From Augochlora pura (lineage: Eukaryota > Arthropoda > Insecta > Hymenoptera > Halictidae), in the NCBI RefSeq assembly GCF_028453695.1, contig NC_135778.1, positions 33,345,214 to 33,409,213 on the forward strand: a stretch of DNA of 64,000 bases. Direction: 5' to 3'. Both the position numbers and the translations under genes were made by a program. Below, piece by piece: positions 43,901 to 57,165 of this stretch. Numbering within the stretch: the first letter of the stretch is position 1; every line of letters begins with the position of its first letter. The notes below the pieces were generated by a model. The model searched no databases. It had not been told where the DNA came from and was given only the letters and a program-made list of their open reading frames with translations.

Positions 43901-46158
43901 CTACTACTTTAGACCGCGCGCACCGACTCGAGACCAGACCCGAGAATGACGTAAACCTCCAACAATGAAGCGTGATGTCACACGCGCGACGGTGAAGTTC
44001 GCCGAGAGGTTTCCTCACACGCTCTCGCCATCGGAGCCGCGGCACACGCCGACGTCGTCATCCCGTCGTATATCGTAGACCATGTATCAGCATCCAATCG
44101 GGAACCGATGAGAAAAAGAACGGACGATAAAGTGCGTCATTTCCAAAGATTCTTTTATTCCGCCACGGAGGAGGCCGCGCCGCGCCGCGCTGCGACGCGA
44201 CGGCCGGGAGAACACGCGCGATTCCCATTTTCCGCGTTAATTCGCGCAGATAACGATGGCGCAACACCGCGAAGTAAAAGTGACGTACCGATTAGCGAGT
44301 AATTTATACCGTTCCGTGTTCCGTGGTCACGCCGAGTTTTTTTTTTTTTATCTGTTGCTCGCAATCGATTGTCATCCGAACGAATTTATGGTTCGGTCGG
44401 CTGGTTCCAAGGGTGGATGAAACGATGCGAAAATTTTCGCGAGGATCGGCGATCGTTTTTCTGGACGTTTTCTATGATTTATGTGGATATCGGTCTATCG
44501 GCGGAATCGAATTTGCATTGCAGAGTCGTCGCGACCTTGGTCCTTGGGCAATCGCTCGCTATCTTTAGGTATTCAGTATGTTATCGGAATTATTTTCATT
44601 TCGTTATGCACCGATCGCGAACTGCATTCTTTCAGCTTGAATTTGAGTACTCGAATGTCGGGAAATTGCTATGAAAAAAGGTGGAAAAACATTTTATATG
44701 ATTAGTCGATTTGATAGTTTAATTCCAGCTGTGACCATTTTGTAGTTTTAATTTTGTAGTATCTTAGGATAATTAGTTTTGGATAGGAGTTTACTTATCG
44801 TAAAGTATACTTTCTCCGGCTCATTTTAAGCTAATTACATCTTCGATTGTTGACCGTAATCGTTCAAAAATGATTATGAAATTAAATGGAATCGGACGAT
44901 GTTCGTTCATAGATGAAACGAAGTATATGGTATACTCGAGTCGACTAAGAATCAATGGTGTTCGTGCTGCCATCTGTGGAAGAATCGTCAAGTTTGTCGT
45001 CGAATTAGTTCTAATATTCACCGCTAGACAGTGCAAAGATGTTATTGATATCGCGGATGTAAATAATTCGGTTTTTGTTTTATCAACATTTGTTAAATGT
45101 CGATTAATTTAATTTCAATTTAATTTAATTTTATTCAATTGATACTGTTTTCATACGAATGAATTATTTAATTTGTAATAGATCTTGTTAAAGAGAACGC
45201 GTGTTTAACAAACTATTATAATTTATTTATTAGTTTGATGAATTCATATAAAAAGTTTAATTAAATTACAAGGGTTGTGTGTAAATGTTGAGTGTAATAA
45301 CATTGGAACTAATTCGGCGACAAGCTTGGCGATTCTTCCACGGATGGCAGCACTGACACCTTTGATTAGTAGTCGAATTGATTATACGTTATATTTCATT
45401 TTAACTGTGATTTAATCTAACTTTGATTGCATTTAATATTGCAATAATTTTCAAACGATTAAGAGTTCCAATTAAAAATGTAATTATCGTAAAATGAACC
45501 TTGAAACGTACATTTTGCAACGAGTATATTTTTGAAGGAAAATAATTGTCCTTACACGACTGAAAATTGAAACTACAAAATGGTTGCTCCAAAAAGCAAA
45601 AACTTAAAATCGATACGTTTTCAAAAATTCTTTTCTACACTTTCCCATAAAAATGGTTTAACGTTCGAGTACTTAAATTGAAGCTTAAATAATGCTTTTT
45701 AAGATAGTGTAATTGCTATTTGTAAATAATAACAACAATATTCTAGAAAATGAAAAACATCAGCCAGTTCTTATTGCACGCATTTATTAAAAAATATTTC
45801 GAAAGTAACAACTACGTATTTACAATACTTCGTCAATAAATACTTTAGATTATTAACTGGAGCGGTCGGCGCACGTACAGTCATCGTTCTTAATGACAAT
45901 TCAATGCTGGTAAGTTCCTGGCACGGCTGAAATTAATCGAAACAGCTCGCGCCAAGTATAATCAACGTGCAGAGGGGTTGCAGAGGGTTGGAAAAAAAGC
46001 GTGCACCGTATCTTTGTAGCTTTTAAATATTTATACGTGGCAGGGTCACGTAAGGGACTCGATGAGAAATGCATGGTGCAGGGAGTGCAACAGCCTACCA
46101 GCATGTTGCACACCACCCCGGTTCATCCCCCAGTGCCAGATTACGGTCTTTTCAACGC
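43901..46158. other. Intergenic DNA between the two minus-strand genes
   Basis: GC-rich until about 44,300, then AT-rich. No coding exon, RNA gene or clear repeat is recognised. The blocks GATGTTCG..GCTGCCATCTGTGG(A)AGAATCG near 44,900-44,990 and CTTCCACGGATGGCAGCACT near 45,334 look like an inverted pair and may be ends of an old element. Confidence 0.4.
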
Positions 46159-46164
46159 TTTATT
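46159..46164 (-). terminator. Poly(A) signal AATAAA for the CAP gene
   Basis: AATAAA on the minus strand about 360 bases after the stop codon at 46,526; the nearest good match downstream. Confidence 0.4.
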
Positions 46165-46525
46165 TTTCCCACCGCTGACCCCTTAACTTATTCACGCGGC
46201 TTTCTTAACTTTCGTTTGTTAACTATACACTACGATACACAGACTATCTTTCGCAGACTAGAAAAGGTTAACTAGACACCAGTGTCTCTCAAACTGCGGC
46301 CCCGTTACCGGAACAACCGCAACCGTTTCACTCGAACGAAATATTTTGCTATGCTCGCGGTCGCAGTAATTGTTCTTGGGAAAATCCAGTTTCAGAAACA
46401 CTGTATCATGACACAGAAAATGGCAACCCTGCCAGCCTTTCCGCTCTGTTTCTTCGACGAGGTACTTCGACAGGGAAATTACGCTTTTTCTTGAACTCTC
46501 ATGATTTCGGAGGGGATGTTGGGCG

Positions 46526-47534
46526 TTAACCATAAGCACAGTAGGCGCCCAGGTGGTAGTAGCTGCCACGAGCTGAAAAAAATATTTAAATATATTTAAG
46601 TATTTACGAAATTCGAGTGCAATAATTTTGCAAATAATTCAGCGAGGGAAAGAGGAATGTTGTCAAAAAAAGCGGATGACAACGATGTGTCGATACTCAC
46701 CGCACAGTCCTGCGTATCGATTCGAATAAGACATCCCGTAGGTGCCGCAAGCCGGCTGTCCCGATTGGTACGGTTGAAAGCCGAGCACGTTGCCACTGCA
46801 CAACAATGAAAACATAACCCGTAAGCCGTGCCGTGAGATGATTTATGTCGAATCGAAAACGTCGCGGCGCGTTAGAACTTCTCGTCGGGGAAAATACCCG
46901 TAAATCTCCGGGAAACCCCTGCGCTCCGCCGGTTAACTTCCTGCTCTTACTTCCGGTTCTCGGCCTTCTTACGAAGGCTGTTCCATTTTTGTTAGCCAAC
47001 TTTCCACACCCGAGATTTTTCCCGCGCCGTTGTTCCCCCTACCCTCCCCCCTCGTAATTATCATGCGGAATCCATTGCCCTTGCCAAATTATTCTGCGCG
47101 AGTACTGTGCTCGAAAAAATCCGCGACTCTCAGCTAGGGGTTGGTAAATATTATTGATCAGTGTACAAAAATTGCATAGGGGTCGTTAAATATTTGTATC
47201 TCTGCACGATGCATGCTAAAGGATCGATAAATATCGTTGTGCATGATACTTTGAACGAGGTAACGAGTGTCGGTAAATATTTTTATCAATCTTACGGACC
47301 TTTGCGGGGCACAGTGATTTTATTTCCGATCGGAAAATCATCTATCGGTGATATGGTGCAGTTGTTATTTAGTAGGCAATTTTTAAGCAATGTTTTAGGG
47401 ATGGTGCGATATTCTTGGTCGGTATTTGGATCTCGTTTTTGTCAGGTTCGATGAAATTGGGAATAAATATTCCTGGTGGCAGGTCGAGACTTTTTTCGCT
47501 TCTGTGGGGGAGGGGGAAATTGTGGCAGGCTGCA

Positions 47535-47585
<51 letters not shown>

Positions 47586-50500
47586 ACGTTCAATTTGTCG
47601 ACAGTAATAAGCTACCGATTGACAGGAAATACTCGAGGAGCGTGGAAAATTTATGGAAGCTCCGGCCGGATTCAATACACGTTGCATTCCGTTTTCTTTT
47701 TCCACGGCTGCTGGGAACACGTCGAAAAGTTGAAATATCGCGCCGCAGATTTCCCTCATTTTCCCCTCTTTTGCGAGCCGTGCCGTCGACCTCCTCGCGG
47801 TACCACATTGTCGAGTATTTCTCGCGATTTTAGAAAAATCCCGCGTTATTTAAATGCAAACCCTTTTACCGCGCGCGTTATTAAATTCTCCCGGGAAATA
47901 CCGCTTAATTTTCGGAAAAATATTATCCAACTTCCGGCCGGCGGAAAACACGTTCAAGAATGATTCTCATTCCGTAGAATAAACGGGGCAGCGGTGAGAA
48001 ATTTTTCGAAAAATAACCCATCGACGGACGAGTTCCAAAAGCCACCCCTTAATTATCGGTGGAAAATTAGAATCGACTTCGCGGAGGAGGGGGCGAGCTG
48101 GGAAACATTTGCAAAAGTTTGTTCAACTTGCGCGGCGCTTGAAAAATGAAGAACAAGCGGGATGCTCACCTGGGACCGTAGTTGCAAACATAATTCTTCG
48201 TATAGCCGCGCGCAGGATCGTAGTAGAACGAGTACCCGCAGCCCAGGAGGAACGTGTCGCCCCAGACAAGCTGAAACCAGTCCAAACTCGATTTCAAACT
48301 TGATTCTCCGGCGAAGGAAGCATTTTTTTCAACAATCTAGTCGCCGTTCACCTGGGTATAGTGGCCGGTCGCGTCGCTATAACCAGCGCGATAGTGTTGC
48401 ACCTCTTTGAACCAGTCGTAGATCCGCTGCCGCCAGTTTGGCTGGTCGTCGTACGGCCCTGGGGACCTTGTCGTCCATGTTCTGGCTATGTTTTGGCCCA
48501 CCGCGAATCTTTCTGTCGTTGGGCAATAATAAAAATACTTTATTAAAAAATAGTTTACTATCGTAGGGACTATTCTTAGGAAATCCCATGGCAATATGAA
48601 GAATTGGGACAACAACTGACGTCGGTTAACGATAACTTATAGTATTTAACTCTTTGCACTCGGAACGATTTTAAGCTTAGGTCCAAAATTGCTATTTTGA
48701 TCAGCTGCAGTATAGAGTACATAGTATAACTTATGCATGTGAAATTGAGTTCTGTGACTCGTAAAACTGTTACGCTTTTAACAGAAGGGTTTTTAATAAA
48801 GTGAACATTATTTTGTTAATTATATTACAATTTTCATTGGCGCTTCAGAGGCGTCACTCGCGTGCAAAGGGTTAAACAACCTAGGATCACAGCAACACCG
48901 ACAATACTCTAGACAACGGCAACTTTTCTTAATAACAACGACTCAACAACTATACCTACAATAACTATGACAATGCACGACTTTACAAAGCAACGGTTCT
49001 CTTACTAATATCTCGATTTTTTCGGCAGCCCTTCCGCTTTTATCATCTTTTCTCTCATTATCCTACCATGCTCTCTCTCTCTTTCTCTCTTGCAATCTTT
49101 CATACTGTGCCTCATTGTTAATCATTCGCTCTTCTTATTTCCTTATCTCCGTCTCACTCGCTCATGCTCTATCTTTCGACCACACAGGACTTCGAGGAGC
49201 CTGGGCAATGATCTCAGGCTACTCGACGCTGGCCAAACATTCTGTCAACATCTGTCTCATTCATTCTGTGTTTTACGATTTGTACTCTCAAACATTCTGC
49301 CATTCATACTTGGAAAAACTCTGCACTATAAAGTACAGTCTTCATTCTTCTATAATCGTTATTCTATTATTATTTACTCGGCTTCCTCTTTTACAGAACA
49401 ATACGCATCGAATAATACTGGGGAGGGGATGGAAATGTTACTTACGAACGTTTCGTAAATTGTCGTGCATTTCCGCGCATCGATCCGCCCATCTCTGAGC
49501 GACGGCTGCTAATTCGTCGTCCCACACCTGAAAACAACACCCTGTATTTAAAACTGCCGAAAATCTCTGCTCCCTTAACAATTCTAATTCCACCAAACAA
49601 CGGAATCCATGTGAATACTGTATTTCCAATCGTTTTGCTCCGAATTTTTGTTCGACGAAAACTACCCCATCCAGTCGCTTATGGTCGTTGTTCCAGAGGG
49701 GGCAGCAATCTCAGGAATCAAATTTCGGAGCCGAATTGCGGCGGGAATTTTCGCGGTCGATTTAAAACGGGCCTCAAAATTCAGCGTGGGATGATTAGGC
49801 GTGGGGTTGCTCACCATTTCTCTCATGTTCGCAGCCCCCGGCTGGCCGTGGATCTGTCCCAGAGCCACCAGCTGTCTCAGCCGGTTATGCTCGTCCAGAA
49901 TGGCCTGCTTCTCCTCGCAAGATAAGCCGCCGGATCCTGGAAACGGTTCGCTATGAAAAATTCCGCCGGATATTTCACCGGAACTTCTACATTTGTCAGA
50001 GGGTTGCGGGGGTCTTGAAGCGTCCCGATAATTCAATCGCGACGAAGAAAGTATTTCCCCGACGGCGAGGGTAATTTTCCATCGACGATGACGAGTTGCC
50101 AGCCTCTCCTCGAGTTTCTACCACCCCTCGCCGAACCTGTTTTTATTAAAACGACGATCTCGTTCGGTAGCTGTGGATAGAAACGTTCTGAAAATTCGTC
50201 GCGATCGAGAAGATCTTTCTCCAGCTGTGACAGCCATTTTATTCTTGACCGAGGAAGATTTTTTCACCCCCTTCGCCCCTTATTTTCATTTAAACCGTGT
50301 TACGGTACACCGACCAGCATAATGTTCCTTTATATAACTTGTAAGAAAGATGAGGACTTACAGAGAACCGGTTCTGCATATTTCAACGAAAAGATTCGCA
50401 AAGCCAAAGTCCGTGGGGGGGTGGGCTAGGATTATAGAAACGCCCACCCCACTCCCGGCGATTTACAAAGAAAACACGAGCCGCGCGAGGAGTTGCTTTA

Positions 50501-51478
50501 TTATGCAGCCGGATAGTCGGATAATTCGTGGCGGAGGGTAAAATCGAATGTCCATCGTTGCTCGTCGCCGGAGAGTCTATCCTCCGGCCCTCCCCGCTTT
50601 CCCGTCGCCCCTCGCGGCTCGTCCCGCCGCGCCGGCCGGGTTGCTCTTCGTCAGTCTTTCATCCGTTTTCTCGAGCCGCTAGATTGCCCAACTCGCCGGA
50701 AAACTTTTCCACGGAATCTGCTCTAACGACGTTCCCACTGTCTTCGCGGTACGGGCGGAGGGGAAACTTTCGTTCCACCGTATTCTTTCCCCTTAATAAC
50801 TTTTAGTCCCTTCGACGAAAACGAGGTTCCGGCTGCTCGCCTCTACAAGCCTCTCCCCCGCCCTGCCCGAACAATCTTATGCAAATTTCCAGCCTGCCGG
50901 AGACCGGATCGGCAATCGAGTTTCCCCGCGCGCCGACCGGCTCTATTTTACCGCCTTTGTTCCCGCCGATTAACATTTTGTCGCCGGGGTCAATTTTGAC
51001 GCGACTCCGATCACGACGAAGAAGGCCGATTAGCCGCCGATTAAAAATAGTCGGCCGGCCGTCAAATTTTTAACGGCCGGAGATGCTCGATGTCGTCGCG
51101 GGCCGTGCGGAGATGGTAAAAATAAAAAGGAAACGCTGAACACGTTCGGCGGGGATCGTTTGAATACGAAACGAACCGGTGAAATCGTGTGAACGGGAGC
51201 TCGGCGACGACGTGCCGCGCGCGTCTGGCTAAATTTGAAGTTAATTATGCAACCGGCAATTAAAAATAGCGCGGTAACTGTAAAAACACGGGACACGTGG
51301 GGACGGACCGGTTCCCAACTTTCGAAGATATTATTTTTATCGGACGAAGAAAGAGCCTCCTCGCGCGATTTAAGTGCGAGAGGCAGTTTACAAGATGGGC
51401 GACTGATTGATACGCTCCGCGAAAACATCGCGCGATTAACAGCCGAAAAACAGGTAGCGACGGCGGAGAGAGAAATAA

Positions 51479-51524
<46 letters not shown>

Positions 51525-54265
51525 TGAGAAAAAAAGAGTGAGGAAAAAGATAGTCGAAACGGTGGGACAGGTTTATTGCTCCGGTTTTCGTTCAACTACT
51601 TCCCCGGACCAGGTTCATGAATAATTCAGCTCGTACATTATTTACGGGGAGAAAATTGGAATCTATTACATTTCGATAGGACGACGGGGAGGATCGATTC
51701 GACTCTAAAAATAGCCTGGGCAGGCTGGATGCGCGGCCACCAGGCTCGATTAGATCAGCGAATTAAAACCAGCCGGTTGGCTCAATCACGGGATATCCGT
51801 GCGCCGGATAAGACGCCGTGGAATCGTTTATTACCGTTCACCGATTCGAATTTTTCCGCGATCGGACTTCTTCCCGCGCTCGAGGATTTTTAAACCTGTC
51901 TGCCATTGTGTCACAATTCCTTGGAAACAATCGCGGTATTTCTATCAATTCTTTAAACCGTTTGGTTGACGATCACCTCGCAGAGGGTAAATAAACTTGT
52001 AATAACAATAATAATTATAATACTAAATTATTATTATACTATTCTATTATATTAAACTATATATCATATTGTTATACTATTATTGTAATAATAGAAGCAA
52101 TATTAGTAATTATAATATTATTATTGTATCACCACTACCACCGTGCTCCGATTCAAATTTCCCGCGCGCGGAAGTTTCAAAATTGCTCTCCGAGACTTCT
52201 GCAATTCCGTTGACAGTTTAATTAATTTCATTAACCAACGGCAATGTCGATCGGAGAAGTAACATTTCCAGCGTGAAATGCGATTATTGTCGCGAAGCCG
52301 ATCGCCGTTTAATAAAATGTTAATTATGGGAAATCGGTAATTTCGGGACAAATAGGCACGATAGGTGAATAGGCCTCGGCCTCGGGCGAGTTAAATGAAC
52401 GAGAAGGGACTGAAACGGCGGGTGCGCGGGGAGGGTAGGGGCGGGGGAGGGGGAGAGTATAGGCGGCTACTTTTTGCACCGGAAATGAGCAGGGCTTGGC
52501 CGGCGACGTAACGATTCGGGCCGACACCTGCTAACTCCATTCTGTCTGGTGGGCAGCGATTAAATGGATTTCGTGGGAACGCTGCTTGTTAAATAAATAG
52601 TGGTCGGCGGTGGTGCCGCGTACAAACTTTCCCGGCCAATTTCCATTGCTGCTGGTCTGATGCACCGTAACCGATTCCGATCGTCCGTTTGCACGGACCG
52701 TGGAAGCCGCGGTCGAAAATAAATTAGAAATCGGTTTGCGAACCGGTCCAGCGATGTATTTTCGGCGGCGCGATTTCTCTATTCGGATACGACGACTGGC
52801 TTCTTCGTCGGTTTTCGATCGCGCGCCGAGGCGAATTGAAGAAAGGTGCGCTCCGTCGATTTCTCATTGTCTATCTCCGGCCGCCGGGGTCCGTGACAAT
52901 GGCGACCGGAAGCTGGCGTCGCTCGATAAATTCGCCGAATTGATTAGTTCGGGCAAACGCCTGTACTGTCTTTTTTTCCCGACGCCGCTGCCCTTCAATT
53001 CCAAAGGCCGCTTTGTCTCGGCGCAATAAACAATCGACCGCCGATAAATTGTTCATTGCTTACCCGGCATCCAATAAAATTATTCGGCCCGGTTTATGCA
53101 CCGCGGGGAAAATTGCGTTACTTCCACTGGCGAGAATCGAGTAAATTTCGCTGGAACTCGAAGTAAGCGTAATTTTGCAACCAGCAAGCATTTAGAATCG
53201 AAGGTCGGAGAAAATTCAATTGTCTTCCGTGGTGGTAATAAATAAATTTTTCGGGGAGTCGAAGTTGAAATTAACCTGGAGACTTTTAGGAAACGAAACG
53301 ATAGCAGGATCAGCATTTTTCTTGGCAGCTGACATTGAAATTCAACAAGGACGTATAAGAATGAAGCAACTGCGTGGCGATAATGGGAAGAATCGGAGAC
53401 GATTCTGCGAAGGTTATAACAATGGCTGTCGAGTGGACCTGGTAATGCACGGGCGAACGTCGATCGTGTCGAGAGGCTCGTTAAACACGTGCTTATGTCC
53501 AGGCACGTTCTTATCTGCGGCGATTATTCAAATCGTCCAGCAGACAGGTGAATCACCCACGCTCGAGGACAACATGGCCGCCGGGCTGCAGTTTCCGGCG
53601 CGAATCTCCGCGCGCGAAATTTAAACGCCGAGAAATGTGATACGAGAATGCGGCAAAGTCTCTCAAATGGTCCCTCAGTTTGTGAACAAAAAAGGAGGAA
53701 AAGATACGATTTTTATCGTTCCTATAGTTATTTATATTTTAATTATATTTTACAAATTGTTCACTTTTGAAGAGCTGGAAAAACATATTTACATCTCAGA
53801 TAATACAGAATCTGGCAAAATAAACTCTTGTTTGAATAATAATTATATATTGGAACAGCTTTTTATATGTATTTAGATACTATTATTATTCTATTACATG
53901 AGAAGATAAAAATATTTATAGTCTATTTATTATTCCAAAAATCTGTTTTCCCCGTTTCTTTATTTTTTTTAAGAAGTTTAAAAAATTTCAGAAAATATGC
54001 TGTATTTTTATGAAGACCCCGTCGAATTAATTAACACTCTATCACGGGCATTTTGAGTACCCTAAATATTCCCAGGCACACTAACTTCGTCCCTAGGCCC
54101 GAGGCATGGCCGCGAAGGGCGGGATACGGCTTCCAGGTCAAGAACCGTAAAATACTCACTGAGAATGGTCTTGCCGACGCAGGATGGCCAGGTGTTATCT
54201 GCCAGGCCAGTGTAGACCATCATTAACGTCACCGTAACCGGGATCGCGTACCCTCTGGACGCCAT
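46526..54265 (-). CDS. Secreted antigen-5-like CAP/SCP-domain protein (7 exons, 237 aa)
   Basis: A CAP superfamily protein (antigen 5/CRISP/SCP group; fly Ag5r-like, related to hymenopteran venom allergen 5). Exons in transcript order: 54265-54160, 49936-49815, 49527-49446, 48512-48352, 48270-48170, 46795-46701, 46572-46526; all phases agree. A hydrophobic N-terminus (residues 1-22) is a likely signal peptide. Motifs in order: ILDEHNRLR, MREM, WDDELAAVAQRWAD, VGQNIA, the CAP1 signature GHYTQLVWGDT split across exons 4 and 5, and the CAP2 signature YVCNYGPSGNVLG split across exons 5 and 6. Eight cysteines in the mature part could form four disulfides. It should act outside the cell; the molecular role is unknown. 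Most insect members are not venom components, and nothing here shows venom expression. Intron 1 is 4.2 kb, intron 3 carries a MITE, and intron 5 carries a (GAC)17 tract. Confidence 0.93.
47535..47585 (+). repeat. (GAC)17 trinucleotide repeat
   Basis: Seventeen perfect GAC copies in intron 5 of the CAP gene. Frames through it read poly-Asp, poly-Arg or poly-Val/Ser but it is intronic. Confidence 0.98.
48650..48871. mobile_element. piggyBac-type MITE, 222 bp, in intron 3 of the CAP gene
   Basis: TTAA at 48646-48649 and 48872-48875. Terminal inverted repeats: left CTCTTTGCACTCGGA, right (reverse complement) CCCTTTGCACGCGAG. The interior blocks CATGTGAAATTGAGTTCTGT and ACGCTTTTAACAG match those of the element at 13,002-13,243, so the two are one family. 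Confidence 0.85.
51478..51520. repeat. (CG)n(AG)n microsatellite
   Basis: Alternating CG dinucleotides pass directly into about 14 AG dinucleotides within intron 1 of the CAP gene. The CG tract has Z-DNA-forming character. Confidence 0.9.
51995..52135. repeat. AT-rich simple repeat
   Basis: Irregular AATAATAAT/TTATTATTA tracts on both strands within intron 1 of the CAP gene, with potential to fold on itself. Confidence 0.75.
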
Positions 54266-54477
54266 TTTGCCGACGTCGGGTCGATTTCGCGGACTCCGTC
54301 GCCCTTGATGTAGACAGCAGCCGGCCCTTCGGATCTTGGACACCGACTGCGATAGATCCGCGCGGAGAGATCGAGAGATCGACCGATAAAAGTGTCGGGT
54401 CCACGAGCAACTCTCGGAAATGAACCGAGCGAGAGAACCGGTCCCACTAAACAGCTGCCCGGGCTCGCACATCGTCG

Positions 54478-54484
54478 CTTTATA
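54478..54484 (-). promoter_or_regulatory. TATA box of the CAP gene
   Basis: TATAAAG on the minus strand 213 bases upstream of the ATG at 54265. Transcription starting about 30 bases downstream (near 54,450) would give a leader of roughly 185 bases. A TATA-type promoter suits a tissue-specific secreted-protein gene. Confidence 0.5.
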
Positions 54485-54699
54485 CTCACCTGACCATGTG
54501 TAATTGTCCGTGTCGACATGGTGGGGACCGCTTAACATGGGTCAGGGTGACTGTCGCGGGGGCCCAAGGTCAAAGGACGGGTTGCTAATCTCGCCCGGCC
54601 AATTAGCCGAGCAATTAGCTCCTCGAGGAGACGACACTTAATGGAGATATTTATACCGAGATTCGATAGAGGATTCTTCGATAGACGCGCGTGTATCTT

Positions 54700-55705
54700 G
54701 GATATCCACTTACGTTCTGCTGGTCTTTACGGGTTTAGGTGAGATATGGAGACGGTAATCTTGAACTTGGACTGGAATGAGGATTACGCCGGATGCTGGC
54801 ACCAGATGGGTCTTCGATGTAGTTGGAACTAGTTGGTACAGTTCAAGGTCCACTATCATCAGGATTAAGAACATTCCTGGACCTAGAACAGCCTGGCAGC
54901 CTTGGACTCCATGTGGGCTATGAATGGTATGGGACATTGTACTAAGCCAGTCCTTTTACATAGTTGGATTATATAGTCTGAGGTTCTTGATCGTCAAGAT
55001 TGGACATTTTCTTAGAACTAGAGGAACCTGTTGTTATAACCCAGTCTTCTGACCTAGTTGGACTACGTAGTTCATGGATTAAAATTGGGAATATTCCTAG
55101 ACCTAGAAGACTTTACCAATCTTAGATTCCATTTGAACCATGAACGATACAGTACATCGTCATAAGCCAGTCCTTTGACATAGTTGGACTACATAGTACA
55201 ATGCTCTTGATAATCATGACTGAAGACTCTCCTAGATCTAGAAGAGTCTATTTTAATAAGCCCGTCTTTTGACACAGTTGGACTAAATAATTCAAGGTTT
55301 AAAATTTGGAATATTCCTAGACCTAGATGATCATAGCAACCTTGGACTTCATCTGGACCAAGAACGATATAGGGAATCATAATAAGCCAATCCTATGTCA
55401 CAGTTGGACTACATAGTTTAAGGATTCCAGTCACGAGGATTGAATATATTTCAGACCTAGGTGACTCTAGCTACTTTGGGCTTCATCTGGACCAAGAACG
55501 ATATAGATTCAAGATTATGTCTAATCTTTATCAATTCTCCTAGATCTAGAAGAGCCGATTGTTACAAGCCAGTCATTTTGACACAATTGGACTACATAGT
55601 TCACAGATTAAAATTGAAAATACTCTCAGACCTAGAAGACTCTTGCAACCTTTGACACAGTTAAAGTTGATAGTTCAAGATCTCCAGTCCTCAATTCTGA
55701 AATCT
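54700..55705. repeat. ~1-kb degenerate minisatellite (family D)
   Basis: About eight diverged copies, with landmarks ATAGTTGGACTACATAGTTC, TTCCTAGACCTAGAAGA and CTTGGACTTCATCTGGACC in order. Copies lie near 54,820, 54,960, 55,055, 55,180, 55,275, 55,400, 55,580 and 55,660, so the unit length varies from about 90 to 180 bp through internal gains and losses. Confidence 0.85.
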
Positions 55706-55711
55706 CTTTAA

Positions 55712-55992
55712 CCCTTTCGGTATGAACGTATTGTTTGCCGTTAGCACACGGCTATTAATCCTTTATTATGGCTATTCGCATACTTATTATAGCTCTTAGC
55801 ACATAGCTGTTAGCCCTCTTTTGTGTGAAGATATTCCTAAGCGTTAAATAAAAACTGTGCTTAACAAAACAATGTTTTTCTTCCAAAAGCGTTGTCTGCA
55901 ACCTTGATATTAAAAGATATTTATGTAAATATCTATTAACTATACCGACCGTAACACGGGTACCAAATATATCCGCGCTCATGCCGAAAGGA
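55712..55992. mobile_element. piggyBac-type MITE, 281 bp
   Basis: TTAA at 55708-55711 and 55993-55996. Terminal inverted repeats of about 17 bp: left CCCTTTCGGTATGAACG, right (reverse complement) TCCTTTCGGCATGAGCG, 14 of 17 matching. It is a different family from the CCCTTTGCACTC elements. No transposase frame. It lies at the right edge of the family D minisatellite. Confidence 0.82.
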
Positions 55993-55996
55993 TTAA

Positions 55997-56714
55997 AGTT
56001 TTAGAAGATTCGAGTAACCTTAAACTCAACCTAGATCAAGACCTCTTTCTAACCTTAGAATTTTGCTATTTCTTCGAAGTTCAGACGAAGGTCAAACGAA
56101 GCATTAAAAAGTCTCTTCTTTAAATTGTTCAGACTGTAGAGAGTCTAGGTTCCAATGAGTTTGGCTCACGGTCCATTTTGTCGCTTCGTCGTTCAAGATG
56201 GAGACCCAAAGTCTTACGGGATGACTCACGGAGCGTCAGAGGTGAACGCCGTATTCAGGGTCAGGTGGATTTTCCTGTGCAGCGTGCAGGCAGCAGGTGC
56301 GTTTCGATAATCGACCGTATGCTCCCCGGCTTTTGAACGATGCCCGCCGTTGAGTCACGGGCGTCTTTCAGCTGGAGTGACCACTTTTCGCGAAGTTCAA
56401 GGCCGAGACACTCGCGGCAGAGGCGTGTTTTGATAATTAATGCGGCCCGTAGCGAGATTAACGAGCGTTCCCGGCTACCCGGGCTGGAATATAAATTCGG
56501 TAGTCGGCCGGGCCGAACTTTTCGAGCTTCTGGCCCCTAATGAGCGAATATTAATTAGTCTGGCTGGAGTAATCGCTGAGAGGAGACGGTTACACGAGGA
56601 CGCCGCGCCTCAAGATCATCTCGAAATCATCGTCGTTAATTTATACGCGACGCTGTGAAAGACGCCCGGTCGTCTAAGCGTCCGAGTCTCTTCGGTCCTC
56701 AGGATGACGCTGGT
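55997..56714. other. Unique DNA, no gene seen
   Basis: Mixed to GC-rich sequence. A possible remnant of family D lies at its left edge. No coding exon is recognised. Confidence 0.45.
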
Positions 56715-57165
56715 AAATTGTAACATTGATTAAACAAAATTGTTAAGCTCGTTTAAAAATTGTCGTGTCGCTTTAAAAATCGTTGCGTCAATTAATCGGT
56801 TCTTACATACATTGAAAGATTGCGACGTTGATTATAACTTTGACTTTGGTTAAAAGATTTCAAACACCGATTAACAAGTTGTAACTTCTTGTTGTGAATT
56901 AAAGAATTGCGTTTCGAATTAAAAGATTGATACAATGATTTGAAGATCTTAACATTAATTGAAAACCATATAACGTCGGTCTAAAAATTGTGAAATTAAT
57001 TAAAACGGTTATCGCACCGACCGAAAAATTATAATGCTGATCAAAAGATTTTGACGTTGAAAAAGTGACATCGATTAAAAAAACATTTAACACCGACTTG
57101 AAATACTGTCATGGATTAAAAAACAGTGAGGCCGATTAAAAGATACGTATCATCGATGACCTCGT
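56715..57165. repeat. Degenerate ~30-bp tandem repeat (family G)
   Basis: About fourteen loose copies of a GATTAAAAGATTGTAACATT-like unit, spaced at 28-37 bases and strongly diverged. AT-rich and non-coding. Confidence 0.7.

Larger units (their letters stand above)
49937..54159 (-). other. Intron 1 of the CAP gene
   Basis: A 4.2-kb intron with GC-rich unique DNA (about 50,000-51,980 and 52,350-53,620), a CG/GA microsatellite and an AT-rich (TAATA)-type stretch. Open frames occur on both strands, the longest 134 codons (plus, 53,220-53,624), without recognisable content. Confidence 0.5.

Noticed and set aside
47415..47963. 182-codon plus-strand frame with a poly-Asp tract
   Set aside because: The frame is held open by the (GAC)17 microsatellite, lies antisense in intron 5 of the CAP gene and has no recognisable domain.
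53220..53624. 134-codon plus-strand frame
   Set aside because: Lies in intron 1 of the CAP gene on the other strand; no recognisable domain, no splice partner, and composition changes along its length.
46526..54265. Calling the CAP gene a venom toxin
   Set aside because: The antigen-5 family includes venom allergens, but most insect members are expressed elsewhere. Sequence alone shows only a secreted CAP-domain protein.
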